A stretch of DNA of 64,000 nucleotides from NCBI RefSeq assembly GCF_013408565.1, contig NZ_JACBZX010000001.1:2790001-2854000 (forward strand). The letters are read 5' to 3'. Shown here piece after piece: positions 1-10,912 of this stretch. The DNA is from Janibacter alkaliphilus (GTDB lineage: Bacteria > Actinomycetota > Actinomycetes > Actinomycetales > Dermatophilaceae). Each line of letters starts with the position of its first letter. Within the stretch, counting starts at the first letter, position 1. The position numbers and the translations under genes were made by a program. Under the pieces are notes generated by a model. It saw only the letters and a list, made by a program, of their open reading frames with translations. It was not told where the DNA came from and did no database searches.

Positions 1-775
1 GGCCCGCAAGACCGAGGAGACCGTCGCCGAGGCGAAGAAGCTCGCCGCCGCGGTGGACCGGCCGCAGGTCTACATCAAGATCCCGGCCACCCAGGAGGGC
101 CTGCCGGCGATCACCGCGGTCATCGCCGAGGGAATCAGCGTCAACGTCACCCTGATCTTCTCCCTGGAGCGCTACCGCGCGGTGATGAACGCCTACCTCG
201 AGGGCCTGGAGCAGGCGCTCGCGGCCGGCAAGGACCTGTCCACGATCCACTCGGTCGCCTCCTTCTTCGTCTCCCGGGTCGACAGCGAGATCGACTCCCG
301 CCTCGAGGCGATCGGGAGCAAGGAGGCGCTGGCGCTGCGCGGCAAGGCGGCGGTGGCCAACGCCCGGTTGGCCTACCAGGCCTTCGAGGAGGTCTTCGCC
401 ACCCCGCGCTGGCAGCGCCTGGCCGACGAGGGCGCCAACCTGCAGCGTCCGCTGTGGGCCTCCACCGGCGTGAAGAACCCCGACTACCCGGACACCCTCT
501 ACGTCACCGACCTGGTCGCCGCCAGCACGGTCAACACCATGCCGGAGAATACCCTGGACGCGGTGATCGACCACGGCGAGGTCACCGGCGACGAGGTCAC
601 CGGCCGCTACGCCGAGGCGCAGCAGGTCCTCGACGACCTGGACGGCCTCGGCATCTCCTACACCGACGTCACCGAGCAGCTCGAGCGCGAGGGCGTGGAG
701 AAGTTCGAGCAGGCCTGGGGCGAGCTCCTCGAGGGTGTCTCGGCCGAGCTGGCGAAGGCCGTGACCGCCCGATGA
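1..775 (+). CDS. tal: Transaldolase, 5'-truncated by window start
   Basis: Transaldolase moves a dihydroxyacetone unit between sedoheptulose-7-P and glyceraldehyde-3-P in the cytosolic non-oxidative pentose phosphate pathway. The reading frame is open from base 2, so the true start lies upstream; about 257 residues are visible of a protein usually near 370. The motif [11 protein letters not shown] fits the Schiff-base lysine signature of the family, with the lysine codon at 77-79. [11 protein letters not shown] and [13 protein letters not shown] are also typical of the actinobacterial subfamily. The stop TGA overlaps the pgi start as ATGA, so the two genes are translationally coupled. The family assignment is secure; only the N-terminus is missing. 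Confidence 0.95.
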   Translation, partial: ARKTEETVAEAKKLAAAVDRPQVYIKIPATQEGLPAITAVIAEGISVNVTLIFSLERYRAVMNAYLEGLEQALAAGKDLSTIHSVASFFVSRVDSEIDSRLEAIGSKEALALRGKAAVANARLAYQAFEEVFATPRWQRLADEGANLQRPLWASTGVKNPDYPDTLYVTDLVAASTVNTMPENTLDAVIDHGEVTGDEVTGRYAEAQQVLDDLDGLGISYTDVTEQLEREGVEKFEQAWGELLEGVSAELAKAVTAR

Positions 776-2385
776 GCGGGCTGTCGGTGACCGCGGCCGG
801 CGTCGCCGCCGACGCGGTCGAGGAGCACCTGCCCGCGCTCGTCGAGGAACGCTTCGCCAGCCGCCTTTTCGACCAGGACGCCACGCTGTGGGGCGAGGAC
901 GCGCAGGACGAGGCGAGCAAGCGCCTCTCCTGGGTCGGGCTGGCCCGCGGCTCCCGGCACCTCGTCGGCGAGATCGCCGCTCTGCGGGACACGCTGCGCG
1001 AGCGCGGGGTCGACCGGATCGTGCTGTGCGGCATGGGCGGCTCGTCGCTGGCCCCGGAGGTCATCTGCGGCACCGCTGACGTGCCGCTCGTGGTGCTCGA
1101 CTCCAGCCACCCGGACGTCGTCCGGGCTGCCGCGGCGGACGTCTCCACCACCGCCGTCGTCGTCTCCAGCAAGTCCGGCTCCACGGTGGAGACCGACAGC
1201 CAGCGCCGGGTCTTCGAGCAGGCCTTCCGCGACGCCGGCATCGACCCGGCCGAGCGGATCGTCGTGGTCACCGACCCGGGCAGCCCGCTGGACGAGCAGT
1301 CCCGGGAGCAGGGCTACCACGTCATCAACGCCGACCCCGGTGTCGGCGGGCGCTACTCCGCGCTCACCGCCTTCGGCCTCGTCCCCTCCGGCCTGGCCGG
1401 CGCCGACGTCGAGCAGCTGCTCGACGACGCCGAGACCATGACCGACCTGCTCGCCGAGGACGACGAGGCCAACCCCGGCCTGCGCCTCGGCGCGGCGCTG
1501 GGCGGCACCGACCCGCTGCGGGACAAGATCTACCTCGTCGACCACGGCACCGAGCTCGTCGGCTTCGGCGACTGGGCCGAGCAGCTCATCGCCGAGTCCA
1601 CCGGCAAGCTGGGCACCGGCCTGCTGCCGGTCGTGCTCGGCCGCGCCAGCAGCACCCCTCCCCCGGCCGACGCCACCGTGGTGCGTCTGGTGGCGGCCGA
1701 CGACGAGGACCCCGAGCCGGGCAGCGCCCCCTCGACGGTCGACGTCTCCGGCAGCCTCGGCGGGCAGTTCCTGCTCTGGGAGGTGGCCACGGCGGTGGCC
1801 GGTCGCCTGCTGGCGATCAACCCCTTCGACCAGCCGGACGTGGAGAGCGCGAAGGCGGCCGCCCGCGAGCTGCTCGACGGCTCGACCGGGAGCGCCGCCC
1901 CGGCCGCGGCCACCGACGGCGCCGTCGAGATCCGGCAGGCCGGCGGCGACTGGCTCGACGGGGCGACCACCGTATCCGGGGCCCTGGACGCCCTGCTGGC
2001 CCAGCTCGGCGAGACCGGCTACCTGGCGGTGATGGCCTACCTCGACCGTGAGGAGGACACCGGTCTGCCGGACGTCGCCGACAGCCTGGCCGAGCGCACC
2101 GGCCGACCGGTGACCTTCGGCTGGGGGCCACGCTTCCTGCACTCCACCGGGCAGTACCACAAGGGCGGCCCGGCCACCGGTGTCTACCTGCAGATCACCG
2201 AGGACCCCCAGCAGGACCTCGAGGTCCCTGGCCGCGAGTTCACCCTCGGGCAGTTCATCGCCGCGCAGGCCGGCGGGGACGCCCAGGTGCTCGCCGACAA
2301 GGGCCGCCCGGTGCTCCGGCTGCACCTGACCGACCACGCGGCCGGGCTGGAGCAGCTGCGCCGGGTGCTGGGCGGTCGCGGGTGA
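772..2385 (+). CDS. pgi: Glucose-6-phosphate isomerase
   Basis: Interconverts glucose-6-P and fructose-6-P, joining glycolysis to the oxidative pentose phosphate branch encoded next door. The 537-residue product has two SIS-like sugar isomerase regions: [11 protein letters not shown] and [12 protein letters not shown] in the first, and [22 protein letters not shown] and [12 protein letters not shown] further on. The open frame extends far upstream inside tal, but the ATG at 772 overlaps the tal stop (ATGA) and gives the expected N-terminus. The gene also overlaps zwf by 4 nt (GTGA). Having pgi inside the tal-zwf-opcA-pgl operon would let fructose-6-P be recycled into NADPH production; that role is inferred from position. 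Confidence 0.95.
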   Translation: MSGLSVTAAGVAADAVEEHLPALVEERFASRLFDQDATLWGEDAQDEASKRLSWVGLARGSRHLVGEIAALRDTLRERGVDRIVLCGMGGSSLAPEVICGTADVPLVVLDSSHPDVVRAAAADVSTTAVVVSSKSGSTVETDSQRRVFEQAFRDAGIDPAERIVVVTDPGSPLDEQSREQGYHVINADPGVGGRYSALTAFGLVPSGLAGADVEQLLDDAETMTDLLAEDDEANPGLRLGAALGGTDPLRDKIYLVDHGTELVGFGDWAEQLIAESTGKLGTGLLPVVLGRASSTPPPADATVVRLVAADDEDPEPGSAPSTVDVSGSLGGQFLLWEVATAVAGRLLAINPFDQPDVESAKAAARELLDGSTGSAAPAAATDGAVEIRQAGGDWLDGATTVSGALDALLAQLGETGYLAVMAYLDREEDTGLPDVADSLAERTGRPVTFGWGPRFLHSTGQYHKGGPATGVYLQITEDPQQDLEVPGREFTLGQFIAAQAGGDAQVLADKGRPVLRLHLTDHAAGLEQLRRVLGGRG

Positions 2386-3923
2386 GCCCGGCGCGCGTCT
2401 CGGCCACCCACAACCCGCTGCGCGACCCGGCCGACAAGCGGCTGCAGCGGATCGCCGGTCCCTGCAGCCTGGTCCTCTTCGGGGTGACCGGCGACCTGGC
2501 CCGCAAGAAGCTGCTGCCGGCGATCTACGACCTGGCCAACCGTGGGCTGCTGCCGCCCGGCTTCAGCCTGGTCGGCTTCGCTCGGCGCGACTGGGAGGAC
2601 CAGGACTTCGGCAAGGTCGTCTACGAGGCGGTCAAGGAGCACGCCCGCACCCCCTTCCGCGAAGCGGTGTGGCGCACCCTGGCCGAGGGCTTCCGGTTCG
2701 TCCCGGGCACCTTCGACGACCCGGCCGCCTTCGACCTGCTCGCCGAGACGGTCCGTGAGCTCGACGAGGAGCGGGGCACCGGCGGCAACCACGCCTTCTA
2801 CCTCTCCATCCCGCCGGGCTCGTTCTCCACGGTCTGCCAGCAGCTGCAGCGCTCCGGGCTGACCGAGGGCAGCGACGAGTCGTGGCGCCGGGTGATCATC
2901 GAGAAGCCGTTCGGGCACGACCTGCAGAGCGCCCAGGAGCTCAACCGGATCATCGAGGAGGTCTTCCCGCAGGACGCGATCTTCCGGATCGACCACTACC
3001 TCGGCAAGGAGACGGTGCAGAACCTGCTGGCGCTGCGCTTCGCCAACCAGCTCTTCGAGCCGGTGTGGAACAGCCACTACGTCGACCACGTCCAGATCAC
3101 CATGGCCGAGGACATCGGCATCGGCGGCCGGGCCGGCTACTACGACGGGATCGGCGCCGCCCGCGACGTCATCCAGAACCACCTGCTGCAGCTGCTGGCG
3201 CTCACCGCGATGGAGGAGCCGACGAGCTTCGAGGCGGACGCGCTGCGCGCGGAGAAGGAGAAGGTGCTCTCCTGCGTGCGGCTGCCCAAGGACCTGGGCC
3301 GGGCCACCGCGCGCGGGCAGTACGCGGCCGGCTGGCAGGGCGGCGAGCAGGTGCGCGGCTACCTCCAGGAGGACGGCGTCGGCGACGGCTCGACCACCGA
3401 GACGTACGCGGCGGTTCGCCTGGACGTCGACACCCGCCGCTGGGCCGGGGTCCCCTTCTACCTGCGCACCGGCAAGCGGCTGGGGCGGCGGGTGACCGAG
3501 ATCGCCGTCGTCTTCAAGCGGGCCCCGCACCTGCCCTTCACCGACACCGAGACCGAGGAGCTCGGCCAGAACGCCGTGGTCATCCGGGTCCAGCCCGACG
3601 AAGGGATCACCATGCGCTTCGGCGCGAAGGTCCCGGGCAACCAGATGGAGGTGCGCGACGTGACCATGGACTTCGGCTACGGCCGTGCCTTCACCGAGAC
3701 CAGCCCGGAGGCCTACGAGCGGCTCATCCTCGACGTGCTGCTCGGGGACCCGCCGCTCTTCCCGCGGCACACCGAGGTGGACCTCTCCTGGCAGATCCTC
3801 GACCCGATCGAGCGGTACTGGGCGAAGCAGAAGACGGTCGACCAGTACCCCGCGGGGACGTGGGGGCCCGACTCCGCCGACGAGATGATGGCCCGCGACG
3901 GCCGCACCTGGAGGATGCCGTGA
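2382..3923 (+). CDS. zwf: Glucose-6-phosphate 1-dehydrogenase
   Basis: Oxidises glucose-6-P to 6-phosphogluconolactone with NADP, the entry step of the oxidative pentose phosphate pathway. The protein has 513 residues, normal for the family. The Rossmann motif FGVTGDLARKK begins near residue 33. The active-site signature RIDHYLGKETVQ begins near residue 202 and carries the catalytic Asp-His and the substrate lysine. The GTG start at 2382 overlaps the pgi stop, and the stop overlaps the opcA GTG. The whole block tal-pgi-zwf-opcA-pgl reads as one coupled operon. Confidence 0.97.
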   Translation: MSPARVSATHNPLRDPADKRLQRIAGPCSLVLFGVTGDLARKKLLPAIYDLANRGLLPPGFSLVGFARRDWEDQDFGKVVYEAVKEHARTPFREAVWRTLAEGFRFVPGTFDDPAAFDLLAETVRELDEERGTGGNHAFYLSIPPGSFSTVCQQLQRSGLTEGSDESWRRVIIEKPFGHDLQSAQELNRIIEEVFPQDAIFRIDHYLGKETVQNLLALRFANQLFEPVWNSHYVDHVQITMAEDIGIGGRAGYYDGIGAARDVIQNHLLQLLALTAMEEPTSFEADALRAEKEKVLSCVRLPKDLGRATARGQYAAGWQGGEQVRGYLQEDGVGDGSTTETYAAVRLDVDTRRWAGVPFYLRTGKRLGRRVTEIAVVFKRAPHLPFTDTETEELGQNAVVIRVQPDEGITMRFGAKVPGNQMEVRDVTMDFGYGRAFTETSPEAYERLILDVLLGDPPLFPRHTEVDLSWQILDPIERYWAKQKTVDQYPAGTWGPDSADEMMARDGRTWRMP

Positions 3924-5050
3924 TCGTCGACCTGCCCAGCACCTCCTCGACCGAGGTGAACAAGCGCCTGGTGACGATGCGCCAGGACGTCGGCGCGCTG
4001 GCCCTCTCCCGGGTGCTCACCCTCGTGGTCGTCGTCGACGCCGAGGACGAGGCCGAGGCGGCCGTGGCGCTGGCCGGCGAGGCCAGCCACCAGCACCCGT
4101 GCCGGATCGTCACGGTGGTCACCGGCAACCGTCGTGGCGCTGCCCGGATGGACGCCCAGATCCGGGTCGGCGGGGACGCCGGGGCCAGCGAGATCGTCCT
4201 GCTGCGGCTCTACGGCCCGCTGGCCGGGCACGCCCGCAGCGTGGTCATCCCGCTGCTGCTGCCGGACTCGCCGGTCGTCGTGTGGTGGCCCGGCGCCCCG
4301 CCAAAGGACCCGGCCAGCGACCCGATCGGGCAGATGGCCCAGCGCCGGATCACCGACCTGGCCCGGGCGCCCCGGCCGGCGTCGGCGATGAAGCAGCTGG
4401 CGCAGCACTACTCCCCCGGTGACACCGATCTGGCCTGGTCCCGGATCACCCGGTGGCGGGGCCTGCTGGCCACGGCGCTGGACCGGCGCCCCTTCGAGCC
4501 GGTCGAGGCGGCCGTCGTGGCGGGGGCGAGCGACTCCCCCTCCACCGATCTGCTCGCCGGCTGGCTGCAGCACCGGCTGCGCTGCCCGGTCACGATCGTC
4601 CGTTCGGCGGACCGCTCCGGCATCGTCAGCGTGCGGCTGGAGCGTCGCTCCGGCAACGTCGACCTGGTGCGGCCGCACGACGGCGACACCGCCACCCTGG
4701 ACCAGCCGGGCCAGCCGCAGCGGGCGCTGGCGCTGGCCCACCGCAGCGACGCCGAGAGCCTCGCCGACGAGCTGAGCCGCCTCGACCCGGACGAGATCTA
4801 CGACCAGGCGCTGCGCAAGGGCCTGCCGCAGGTCACCCGCAGCCGCTCCAGCATGGCGGACGCGGTCCGCCGCGGCGACGCCCCGTCCGTCTCCGCCTCT
4901 CGCGAGGCGGCGGCCCGGATCGCCAAGCGCTCCGGGCGCCGGGGCTCCAGCGCCATGGTGGAGGCCGAGCCGGAGGCCGCGTCCTCGGAGCCGGAGACCG
5001 TGCACGAGGCGGCCGCCGAACGGCTGCAGGCCAAGCGCGAGGAGGACTGA
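3920..5050 (+). CDS. opcA: Glucose-6-phosphate dehydrogenase assembly protein OpcA
   Basis: OpcA is a cytosolic protein found in actinobacteria and cyanobacteria that supports assembly and activity of Zwf. The 376-residue product begins MIVDLPSTSSTEVNKRL and contains the family segments CRIVTVV and PVVVWWPGAPP. The C-terminal 60 or so residues are rich in Ala, Glu, Arg and Ser and look unstructured. The GTG start overlaps the zwf stop by 4 nt (GTGA), and pgl follows 2 nt after the stop. Position directly after zwf is the usual arrangement and supports the call. No catalytic residues are expected, since OpcA acts through Zwf. Confidence 0.93.
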   Translation: MIVDLPSTSSTEVNKRLVTMRQDVGALALSRVLTLVVVVDAEDEAEAAVALAGEASHQHPCRIVTVVTGNRRGAARMDAQIRVGGDAGASEIVLLRLYGPLAGHARSVVIPLLLPDSPVVVWWPGAPPKDPASDPIGQMAQRRITDLARAPRPASAMKQLAQHYSPGDTDLAWSRITRWRGLLATALDRRPFEPVEAAVVAGASDSPSTDLLAGWLQHRLRCPVTIVRSADRSGIVSVRLERRSGNVDLVRPHDGDTATLDQPGQPQRALALAHRSDAESLADELSRLDPDEIYDQALRKGLPQVTRSRSSMADAVRRGDAPSVSASREAAARIAKRSGRRGSSAMVEAEPEAASSEPETVHEAAAERLQAKREED

Positions 5051-5052
5051 TC

Positions 5053-5808
5053 ATGACGTCAGCACCCGAGGGGGCCGAGCCGCTGCTCGTCGTCCATCCC
5101 ACCCGGGCCCGGCTGTCCGCCGGCATCGGCGCCCGGCTGGCCCTGGCCGTGCTCGACGCCCAGGCGGAGCGCGGCTGGGCGGACGTCTCGCTCACCGGCG
5201 GCACCATGGGCTCATCCCTCGTCGCGGCGCTGGCCGAGTCCCCGCTGCGCGAGCTCGTGGACTGGGAGCGGGTCGGCATCTGGTGGGGCGACGAGCGGTA
5301 CCTGCCGGCCGGGGACGCCGACCGCAACGACACCCAGAACGACGACGCCGGGCTGCGCAGCCTGGGCATCCCGGCCGAGCACGTGCACCGGGTCCCGGGA
5401 CCGGACACCAGCGGCTCCGCCGAGGAGGCCGCGCAGGCCTACGAGGCCGCCCTGCGCGAGCACGGCCGCGGCTCCTTCGACGTGATGATCCTCGGGGTGG
5501 GTCCGGACGGGCACGTCGCCAGCCTCTTCCCCGGTCACCCGGCGCAGCTGTCCGACGACGCGATCGCGGTGGCGGTGCACGGCTCCCCCAAGCCGCCGCC
5601 GGACCGGGTCTCGCTCACCCTGGAGTGCCTGGCCCGCAGCCGGCAGGTGTGGTTCGTCGTCGCCGGCGACGACAAGGCGCAGGCGGTGGCCGACGGGATG
5701 GCCGGCGCCGGTCCGGAGCGGAGCAGCGCTGCCCAGGTGCGCGGCCAGCAGGCGACGCTGTGGCTGGTCGATCAGTCAGCGGCCGGCCAGGTCACCGAGC
5801 GCGGCTGA
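5053..5808 (+). CDS. pgl: 6-phosphogluconolactonase
   Basis: Hydrolyses 6-phosphogluconolactone, the Zwf product, to 6-phosphogluconate. The 251-residue protein belongs to the DevB/NagB-like family: SLTGGTMGSSL near residue 46, IWWGDERYLP near residue 75, and ILGVGPDGHVASLFPG near residue 148 are the usual substrate-binding and catalytic segments. The ATG at 5053 is 2 nt after opcA, with GAGGA upstream at the end of opcA serving as ribosome binding site. It is the last gene of the operon and faces rbpA on the other strand. Confidence 0.95.
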   Translation: MTSAPEGAEPLLVVHPTRARLSAGIGARLALAVLDAQAERGWADVSLTGGTMGSSLVAALAESPLRELVDWERVGIWWGDERYLPAGDADRNDTQNDDAGLRSLGIPAEHVHRVPGPDTSGSAEEAAQAYEAALREHGRGSFDVMILGVGPDGHVASLFPGHPAQLSDDAIAVAVHGSPKPPPDRVSLTLECLARSRQVWFVVAGDDKAQAVADGMAGAGPERSSAAQVRGQQATLWLVDQSAAGQVTERG

Positions 5809-5828
5809 ACCAGGGAGACCCAGTCCGG

Positions 5829-5850
5829 GCGCCGCCGGTGGCCCCGGCGC
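5829..5850. terminator. Weak GC hairpin between convergent pgl and rbpA
   Basis: The 49-bp convergent gap holds arms GCGCCG and CGGCGC around a 10-nt loop. It could stop transcription from either side, but it has no U-tract and is short. Confidence 0.35.
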
Positions 5851-5857
5851 GGTCCGC

Positions 5858-6208
5858 TCAGCGGATGAGGCCCCGCTTGCGCAGCTCGGCGAGCCGCTCG
5901 TCGAGGATGGCCTCGCCCTCGACGTCGGAGCGGCGCTCCTTCACGTACGCGAGGTGGGTCTTGTAGACCTCCGCCTTCGGCGGGGCGGGCGGGTTGTCCT
6001 TGTCGGTGCCCGCGGGGAAGCCGCACCGGTTGCACTCCCAGGTCTCCGGGATCTCGGTGCCCTCCTCGATGGCGAAGGAGGGTCGCACCTCGTGCCCGTT
6101 GGCGCACCAGAAGGAGACGATCGTGCGCGGGGCGGCGTCGCCACGCTCGGCCTCGCCCATCGGGCCGGAGCCGATCCGGGTGCCGCGGATCGCGTTACCA
6201 CCTGCCAT
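5858..6208 (-). CDS. rbpA: RNA polymerase-binding protein RbpA
   Basis: RbpA is an actinobacterial transcription factor that binds principal sigma factors and RNA polymerase and stabilises the open promoter complex. The 116-residue protein starts MAGGNAIRGTRIGSGPMGEAE, the conserved N-terminal and core entry. The core domain carries WCANGHEVRPSF and WECNRCG, whose Cys and His are candidate zinc ligands, and the C-terminal sigma-interacting helix includes ERRSDVEGEAILDERLAELR. AGGAGG lies 6 nt before the ATG. It sits downstream of secG with 27 nt between, so it may be cotranscribed or have its own promoter. Confidence 0.96.
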   Translation of the reverse strand: MAGGNAIRGTRIGSGPMGEAERGDAAPRTIVSFWCANGHEVRPSFAIEEGTEIPETWECNRCGFPAGTDKDNPPAPPKAEVYKTHLAYVKERRSDVEGEAILDERLAELRKRGLIR

Positions 6209-6235
6209 GCGGGACCTCCTGGGGTCGGAGCGGGG

Positions 6236-6481
6236 TCAGCCGTCGAAGCGGTCGATGAGACCGATGCCCACGACCGAGGTGAACCAGATGAGGCCGATGA
6301 CGACGGTGAACCGTGACAGGTTCCGCTCGGCCACCGACGAGGACCCCAGCGACGCGGTCATGCCGCCGCCGAACATGTCGGACAGGCCGCCGCCCTTCCC
6401 CTTGTGCATGAGGATGAGCAGCGTGAGGATCACGCCGGTGATCGTGAGGATCACGTAGAGGCCGATACGGACGGCGTTCAC
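6236..6481 (-). CDS. secG: Preprotein translocase subunit SecG
   Basis: SecG is the small third subunit of the SecYEG channel in the cytoplasmic membrane. The product from the GTG at 6481 has 81 residues with two membrane segments, near residues 5-25 (IGLYVILTITGVILTLLILM) and 55-72, separated by the conserved glycine-rich loop KGKGGGLSDMFGGG. An in-frame start 60 bases upstream would add a Pro/Arg-rich 20-residue extension not seen in the family. AGAAGGA precedes the chosen GTG. The position downstream of tpiA is standard in actinobacteria. Confidence 0.93.
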   Translation of the reverse strand: MNAVRIGLYVILTITGVILTLLILMHKGKGGGLSDMFGGGMTASLGSSSVAERNLSRFTVVIGLIWFTSVVGIGLIDRFDG

Positions 6482-6599
6482 TCGTCGGGTCCTTCTGGTG
6501 TCGATGTCTGGTGTCGGTGGGCGGGCACCGGGCCGTGCCACCGGCCCCAGCGTACCTCTCGCCGGCGCCAGGCCGCAGAGGCGCTCCCGGGAGGCCTGC

Positions 6600-6615
6600 G
6601 CCCCCGGGCGGGGGC
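6600..6615 (-). terminator. Hairpin downstream of tpiA
   Basis: Arms GCCCCC and GGGGGC enclose a 4-nt loop 14 nt beyond the tpiA stop. A TACGCT box (minus strand, 6549-6554) between this hairpin and secG could be a separate secG promoter. Confidence 0.4.
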
Positions 6616-6629
6616 CAGGGGCGCGGCCC

Positions 6630-7421
6630 TCAGGTGGTCAGGTGCTTCTGGTAGCGGCAGATCGCGGCGAACTCCTCGGCGTCCAGCGAGGCACCGCCGA
6701 CGAGCGCGCCGTCGACGTCCTCCTGGGACATGATCGCCGCGACGTTGCCGGACTTCACCGAGCCGCCGTAGAGCACCCGGACGGCGTCCGCGGTGTCGCC
6801 GGAGGCGATCTCGGCCAGCTTGGTGCGGATCGCCGAGCACACCTCCTGGGCGTCCTCGGGGGTGGCCACCTCGCCGGTCCCGATGGCCCAGACCGGCTCG
6901 TAGGCGATGACCACGGTGCGCAGCTGCTCGGGGGTGAGCCCGGCGAGGCTGCCCTCCACCTGGGCCAGCACGTGGGCGACCTGGTCGCCGGCCTGACGGA
7001 CCTCCAGGCCCTCGCCGACGCAGACGATCGGGGTCATCCCGTGCCGGAAGGCGGCGGCCGCCTTCGCCGCCACGGTCTCGTCGCTCTCGCCGTGGCCGTC
7101 CCGGCGCTCGCTGTGCCCGACGACGACGTAGGAGCAGCCGAGCCGGGCCAGGAAGGCCCCGGAGACGTCCCCGGTGTAAGCGCCCGAGTCGTGCGGGCTG
7201 ACGTCCTGGGCGCCGTAGCCGAGGGAGAGCTTGTCCCCGTCGACGAGCGTCTGCACCGAGCGCAGGTCGGTGAAGGGCGGCAGCACGACGACCTCGACCG
7301 AGGCCGGGTCGTGCTTGGCGTCGCGCAGCGTCCAGTCCAGCTTCTGCACCAGGTGGGTGCCCTGGACGTGGTCCAGGTTCATCTTCCAGTTGCCCGCCAT
7401 CAGCGGGGTGCGGTCGCTCAT
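6630..7421 (-). CDS. tpiA: Triosephosphate isomerase
   Basis: Interconverts dihydroxyacetone phosphate and glyceraldehyde-3-P. The 263-residue product has the TIM-barrel landmarks: [11 protein letters not shown] near residue 9 with the catalytic lysine, VVVGHSERR near residue 99 with the catalytic histidine, and [13 protein letters not shown] near residue 172 with the catalytic glutamate. The phosphate loop [10 protein letters not shown] is near the C-terminus. The ATG overlaps the pgk stop (ATGA), so it is coupled to pgk in the gap-pgk-tpiA glycolytic cluster. Confidence 0.97.
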   Translation of the reverse strand: MSDRTPLMAGNWKMNLDHVQGTHLVQKLDWTLRDAKHDPASVEVVVLPPFTDLRSVQTLVDGDKLSLGYGAQDVSPHDSGAYTGDVSGAFLARLGCSYVVVGHSERRDGHGESDETVAAKAAAAFRHGMTPIVCVGEGLEVRQAGDQVAHVLAQVEGSLAGLTPEQLRTVVIAYEPVWAIGTGEVATPEDAQEVCSAIRTKLAEIASGDTADAVRVLYGGSVKSGNVAAIMSQEDVDGALVGGASLDAEEFAAICRYQKHLTT

Positions 7422-8623
7422 GCGCTCTCCTCGTGGATGGTCAGGCCGGGCAGCTCCTTGCCCTCGAGGTACTCGAGGGAGGCCCCGCCACCGGTGCTGA
7501 TGTGCCCGAACTGGTCGTCGGCGAAGCCGAGCTGGCGCACCGCCGCCGCCGAGTCGCCACCGCCGACGACGGTCAGGCCGCCACCGGAGGTGACCTCGAC
7601 CAGCGCCTGGGCCACCGCCTTCGTCCCGTCCGCGTACGGAGCCATCTCGAAGGCGCCCATCGGGCCGTTCCAGAAGACCGTGCGGCAGTCGGCGAGCTTC
7701 TCGGCGAAGAGCCGACCGCTGTCCGGGCCGATGTCCACGCCCATCCGGTCGGCCGGGATGGCGTCGGCGGCGACCACCTCGTGGTCGGCGTCGGCGGAGA
7801 ACTCGGTCGCCGCGACGACGTCGGTGGGCAGCACGATCTCGACGCCGTCCCGCTCGGCCTGGTCGAGGTAGCCGCGCACGGTCTCGACCTGGTCCTGCTC
7901 GAGCAGGCTGGTGCCGACCTCGTGGCCCTGGGCCTTGAGGAAGGTGAAGACCATCCCGCCGCCGATGAGCAGCCGGTCGGCGGTGCCGAGCAGGTTGTCG
8001 ATGACCCCGAGCTTGTCGGAGACCTTGGCGCCGCCGAGCACGACCGCGTACGGGCGCTCGGGGTCCTCGGTGAGGCGCCGCAGCACGTCCACCTCGGTCT
8101 GCACCAGCCGGCCGAGCGCGGCCGGCAGCCGGGTGGCCACGTCGTAGACCGAGGCCTGCTTGCGGTGCACCACCCCGAAGCCGTCGGAGACGTAGGCGTC
8201 GGCCAGGGCGGCCAGCTGGTCGGCGAAGGCGCCGCGCTCGGCCTCGTCCTTGCTCGTCTCGCCGGGGTTGAAGCGCAGGTTCTCCAGCACCGCGACCTCG
8301 CCTTCAGCCAGCCCGGAGGCCACCTGCTGGGCGCTCTCCCCCACGGTGTCCGTGGCGAAGGCGACCGGGCGGCCGAGCAGCTCACCGAGGCGGGTCGCGA
8401 CGGGGCGCAGCGAGTAGCGCTCCTCGGGAGCCCCCTTCGGCCGGCCGAGGTGGGCGCACACGAGGACCCGTGCCCCCGCCCCGCTCAGCTGCTCGATCGT
8501 CGGCAACGAGGCCCGGATGCGGCCGTCGTCGGTGATCCGGTCCCCGTCCAGCGGCACGTTGAGGTCCGAGCGGACCAGCACCCGCCGGCCGCGCAGGTCA
8601 CCCAGGTCGGCGATGGTCTTCAC
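7418..8623 (-). CDS. pgk: Phosphoglycerate kinase
   Basis: Transfers the acyl phosphate of 1,3-bisphosphoglycerate to ADP. The 401-residue protein has the N-terminal substrate domain with [19 protein letters not shown] and [11 protein letters not shown], and the C-terminal nucleotide domain with [24 protein letters not shown] and [12 protein letters not shown]. The GTG start is preceded by AGGAGGAG. It sits 27 nt downstream of gap and overlaps tpiA by 4 nt. Confidence 0.97.
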   Translation of the reverse strand: MKTIADLGDLRGRRVLVRSDLNVPLDGDRITDDGRIRASLPTIEQLSGAGARVLVCAHLGRPKGAPEERYSLRPVATRLGELLGRPVAFATDTVGESAQQVASGLAEGEVAVLENLRFNPGETSKDEAERGAFADQLAALADAYVSDGFGVVHRKQASVYDVATRLPAALGRLVQTEVDVLRRLTEDPERPYAVVLGGAKVSDKLGVIDNLLGTADRLLIGGGMVFTFLKAQGHEVGTSLLEQDQVETVRGYLDQAERDGVEIVLPTDVVAATEFSADADHEVVAADAIPADRMGVDIGPDSGRLFAEKLADCRTVFWNGPMGAFEMAPYADGTKAVAQALVEVTSGGGLTVVGGGDSAAAVRQLGFADDQFGHISTGGGASLEYLEGKELPGLTIHEESA

Positions 8624-8650
8624 GAGAGTCTCCTCCTGACCGGGCCGGCC

Positions 8651-9709
<1,059 letters not shown>

Positions 9710-9718
9710 TCACCGTCC

Positions 9719-9724
9719 ACCCTA
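9719..9724 (-). promoter_or_regulatory. Candidate -10 box for gap
   Basis: TAGGGT on the minus strand fits the actinobacterial TAnnnT -10 form. No convincing -35 is visible. It would separate gap transcription from whiA upstream. Confidence 0.4.
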
Positions 9725-9731
9725 TTCCTTC

Positions 9732-9758
9732 GGGCACCCACCGTCGCGCCGGGTGCCC
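9732..9758 (-). terminator. Hairpin downstream of whiA
   Basis: Perfect 8-bp arms GGGCACCC and GGGTGCCC with an 11-nt loop lie 20 nt beyond the whiA stop, just upstream of the proposed gap promoter. Confidence 0.5.
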
Positions 9759-9778
9759 AGCACGTGGCGAGCGGGCGC

Positions 9779-10759
9779 TCACCCGTCGAGCATGTCCGGG
9801 GTGAGCGTCGACTCGGTCCCCGGGACCCCCTGGTCGGCGGCCCGCTTGTCGGCCATCGCCAGCAGCCGACGCAGCCGTCCGGCCACCGCGTCCTTGGTCA
9901 TCGGCGGGTCGGCCAGCTGGCCCAGCTCCTCCAGGGAGGCCTGCTTGTGGGTCAGGCGCAGGTCGCCGGCCTCGCGCAGGTGCTCGGGCACGTCGTCGCC
10001 GAGGATCTCCAGGGCCCGCTGGACCCGCGCCCCGGCGGCCACCGCGGCCCGGGCCGAGCGCCGCAGGTTGGCGTCGTCGAAGTTGGCCAGCCGGTTGGCC
10101 GTGGCCCGGACCTCGCGGCGCATCCGCCGCTCCTCCCAGGCCAGCACCGCGTCGTGGGCGCCGAGCCGGGTGAGCAGCTCGGCGATGGCGTCGCCGTCGC
10201 GGATGACCACCCGGTCCACGCCGCGGACCTCCCGGGCCTTGCCGGAGATGCCCAGCCTGCGGGCGGCACCGACCAGCGCCAGCGCGGCCTCCGGGCCGGG
10301 GCAGGTGACCTCCAGGGCCGAGCTGCGGCCGGGCTCGGTGAGCGAGCCGTGCGCGAGGAAGGCTCCCCGCCAGGCGGCCTCGGCGTCGCAGGTGGAGCCG
10401 CCGACGACCCGGGGCGGCAGCCCGCGCACCGGGCGCCCCTGGCTGTCGACGAGCCCGGTCTGACGGGCCAGCGCGGCGCCCTCGGCGGCGACCCGGACGA
10501 CGTAGCGCGAGCCCTTGCGCAGCCCGCCGGGCGAGATGACCATGAGCTCGGTGGTGTGGCCGTAGAGGTCGGCGATGTCGCGGCGCAGGCGCCGGGCGGC
10601 CTGGGCGGTGTCCAGCTCGGCCTCGACGACGATCCGGCCGCCGACGATGTGCAGGCCTCCGGCGAAGCGGAGCACCGAGGCGACCTCCGCCTTGCGGCAG
10701 CACGTCTTCGTCACCTCGAACCGGCTGAGCTCGTCCTTGACCTTCGCGGTCATCGCCAT
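9779..10759 (-). CDS. whiA: DNA-binding protein WhiA
   Basis: WhiA combines a degenerate homing-endonuclease fold with a C-terminal helix-turn-helix. In Streptomyces it acts with WhiB to switch on sporulation and cell division genes; in non-sporulating actinobacteria its role is less clear. The 326-residue product starts [20 protein letters not shown] and continues [14 protein letters not shown]. The tail [17 protein letters not shown] is the DNA-binding helix region. The frame is open 132 bases further upstream, but the ATG at 10759 matches the family start and has AGGAGGAG 7 nt ahead. It is the last gene of the uvrC-rapZ-yvcK-whiA run. Confidence 0.95.
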   Translation of the reverse strand: MAMTAKVKDELSRFEVTKTCCRKAEVASVLRFAGGLHIVGGRIVVEAELDTAQAARRLRRDIADLYGHTTELMVISPGGLRKGSRYVVRVAAEGAALARQTGLVDSQGRPVRGLPPRVVGGSTCDAEAAWRGAFLAHGSLTEPGRSSALEVTCPGPEAALALVGAARRLGISGKAREVRGVDRVVIRDGDAIAELLTRLGAHDAVLAWEERRMRREVRATANRLANFDDANLRRSARAAVAAGARVQRALEILGDDVPEHLREAGDLRLTHKQASLEELGQLADPPMTKDAVAGRLRRLLAMADKRAADQGVPGTESTLTPDMLDG

Positions 10760-10804
10760 CCCGGGCTCCTCCTGCCGGTGCCCGTGCCGGGCCCTCGTCC
10801 GTCC

Positions 10805-10843
10805 GTCGTGCTGAATGTCGTCGTGCTGGGTGTGGTCGTGCTG
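10805..10843 (-). repeat. Three direct repeats with exact 15-nt period upstream of whiA
   Basis: CAGCACGAC (minus strand) occurs three times, at 10835-10843, 10820-10828 and 10805-10813, always 15 nt apart, 46 to 84 bases before the whiA start. They could be tandem operator sites. Because 15 is a multiple of 3 and the upstream frame is open, they could instead be coding (repeated Gln-His-Asp) if whiA started further upstream. Confidence 0.5.
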
Positions 10844-10912
10844 CGTGCGCTGGGGCTGACGCCCGCGGGGCGCCCTCGACCGCGCACCCACGTCTGCGTG
10901 CGCACCCTCGTC

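Noticed and set aside
10760-10891. WhiA starting at 10891
   Set aside because: The added 44 residues are His/Asp/Arg repeats not found in the family, and AGGAGGAG precedes the ATG at 10759.
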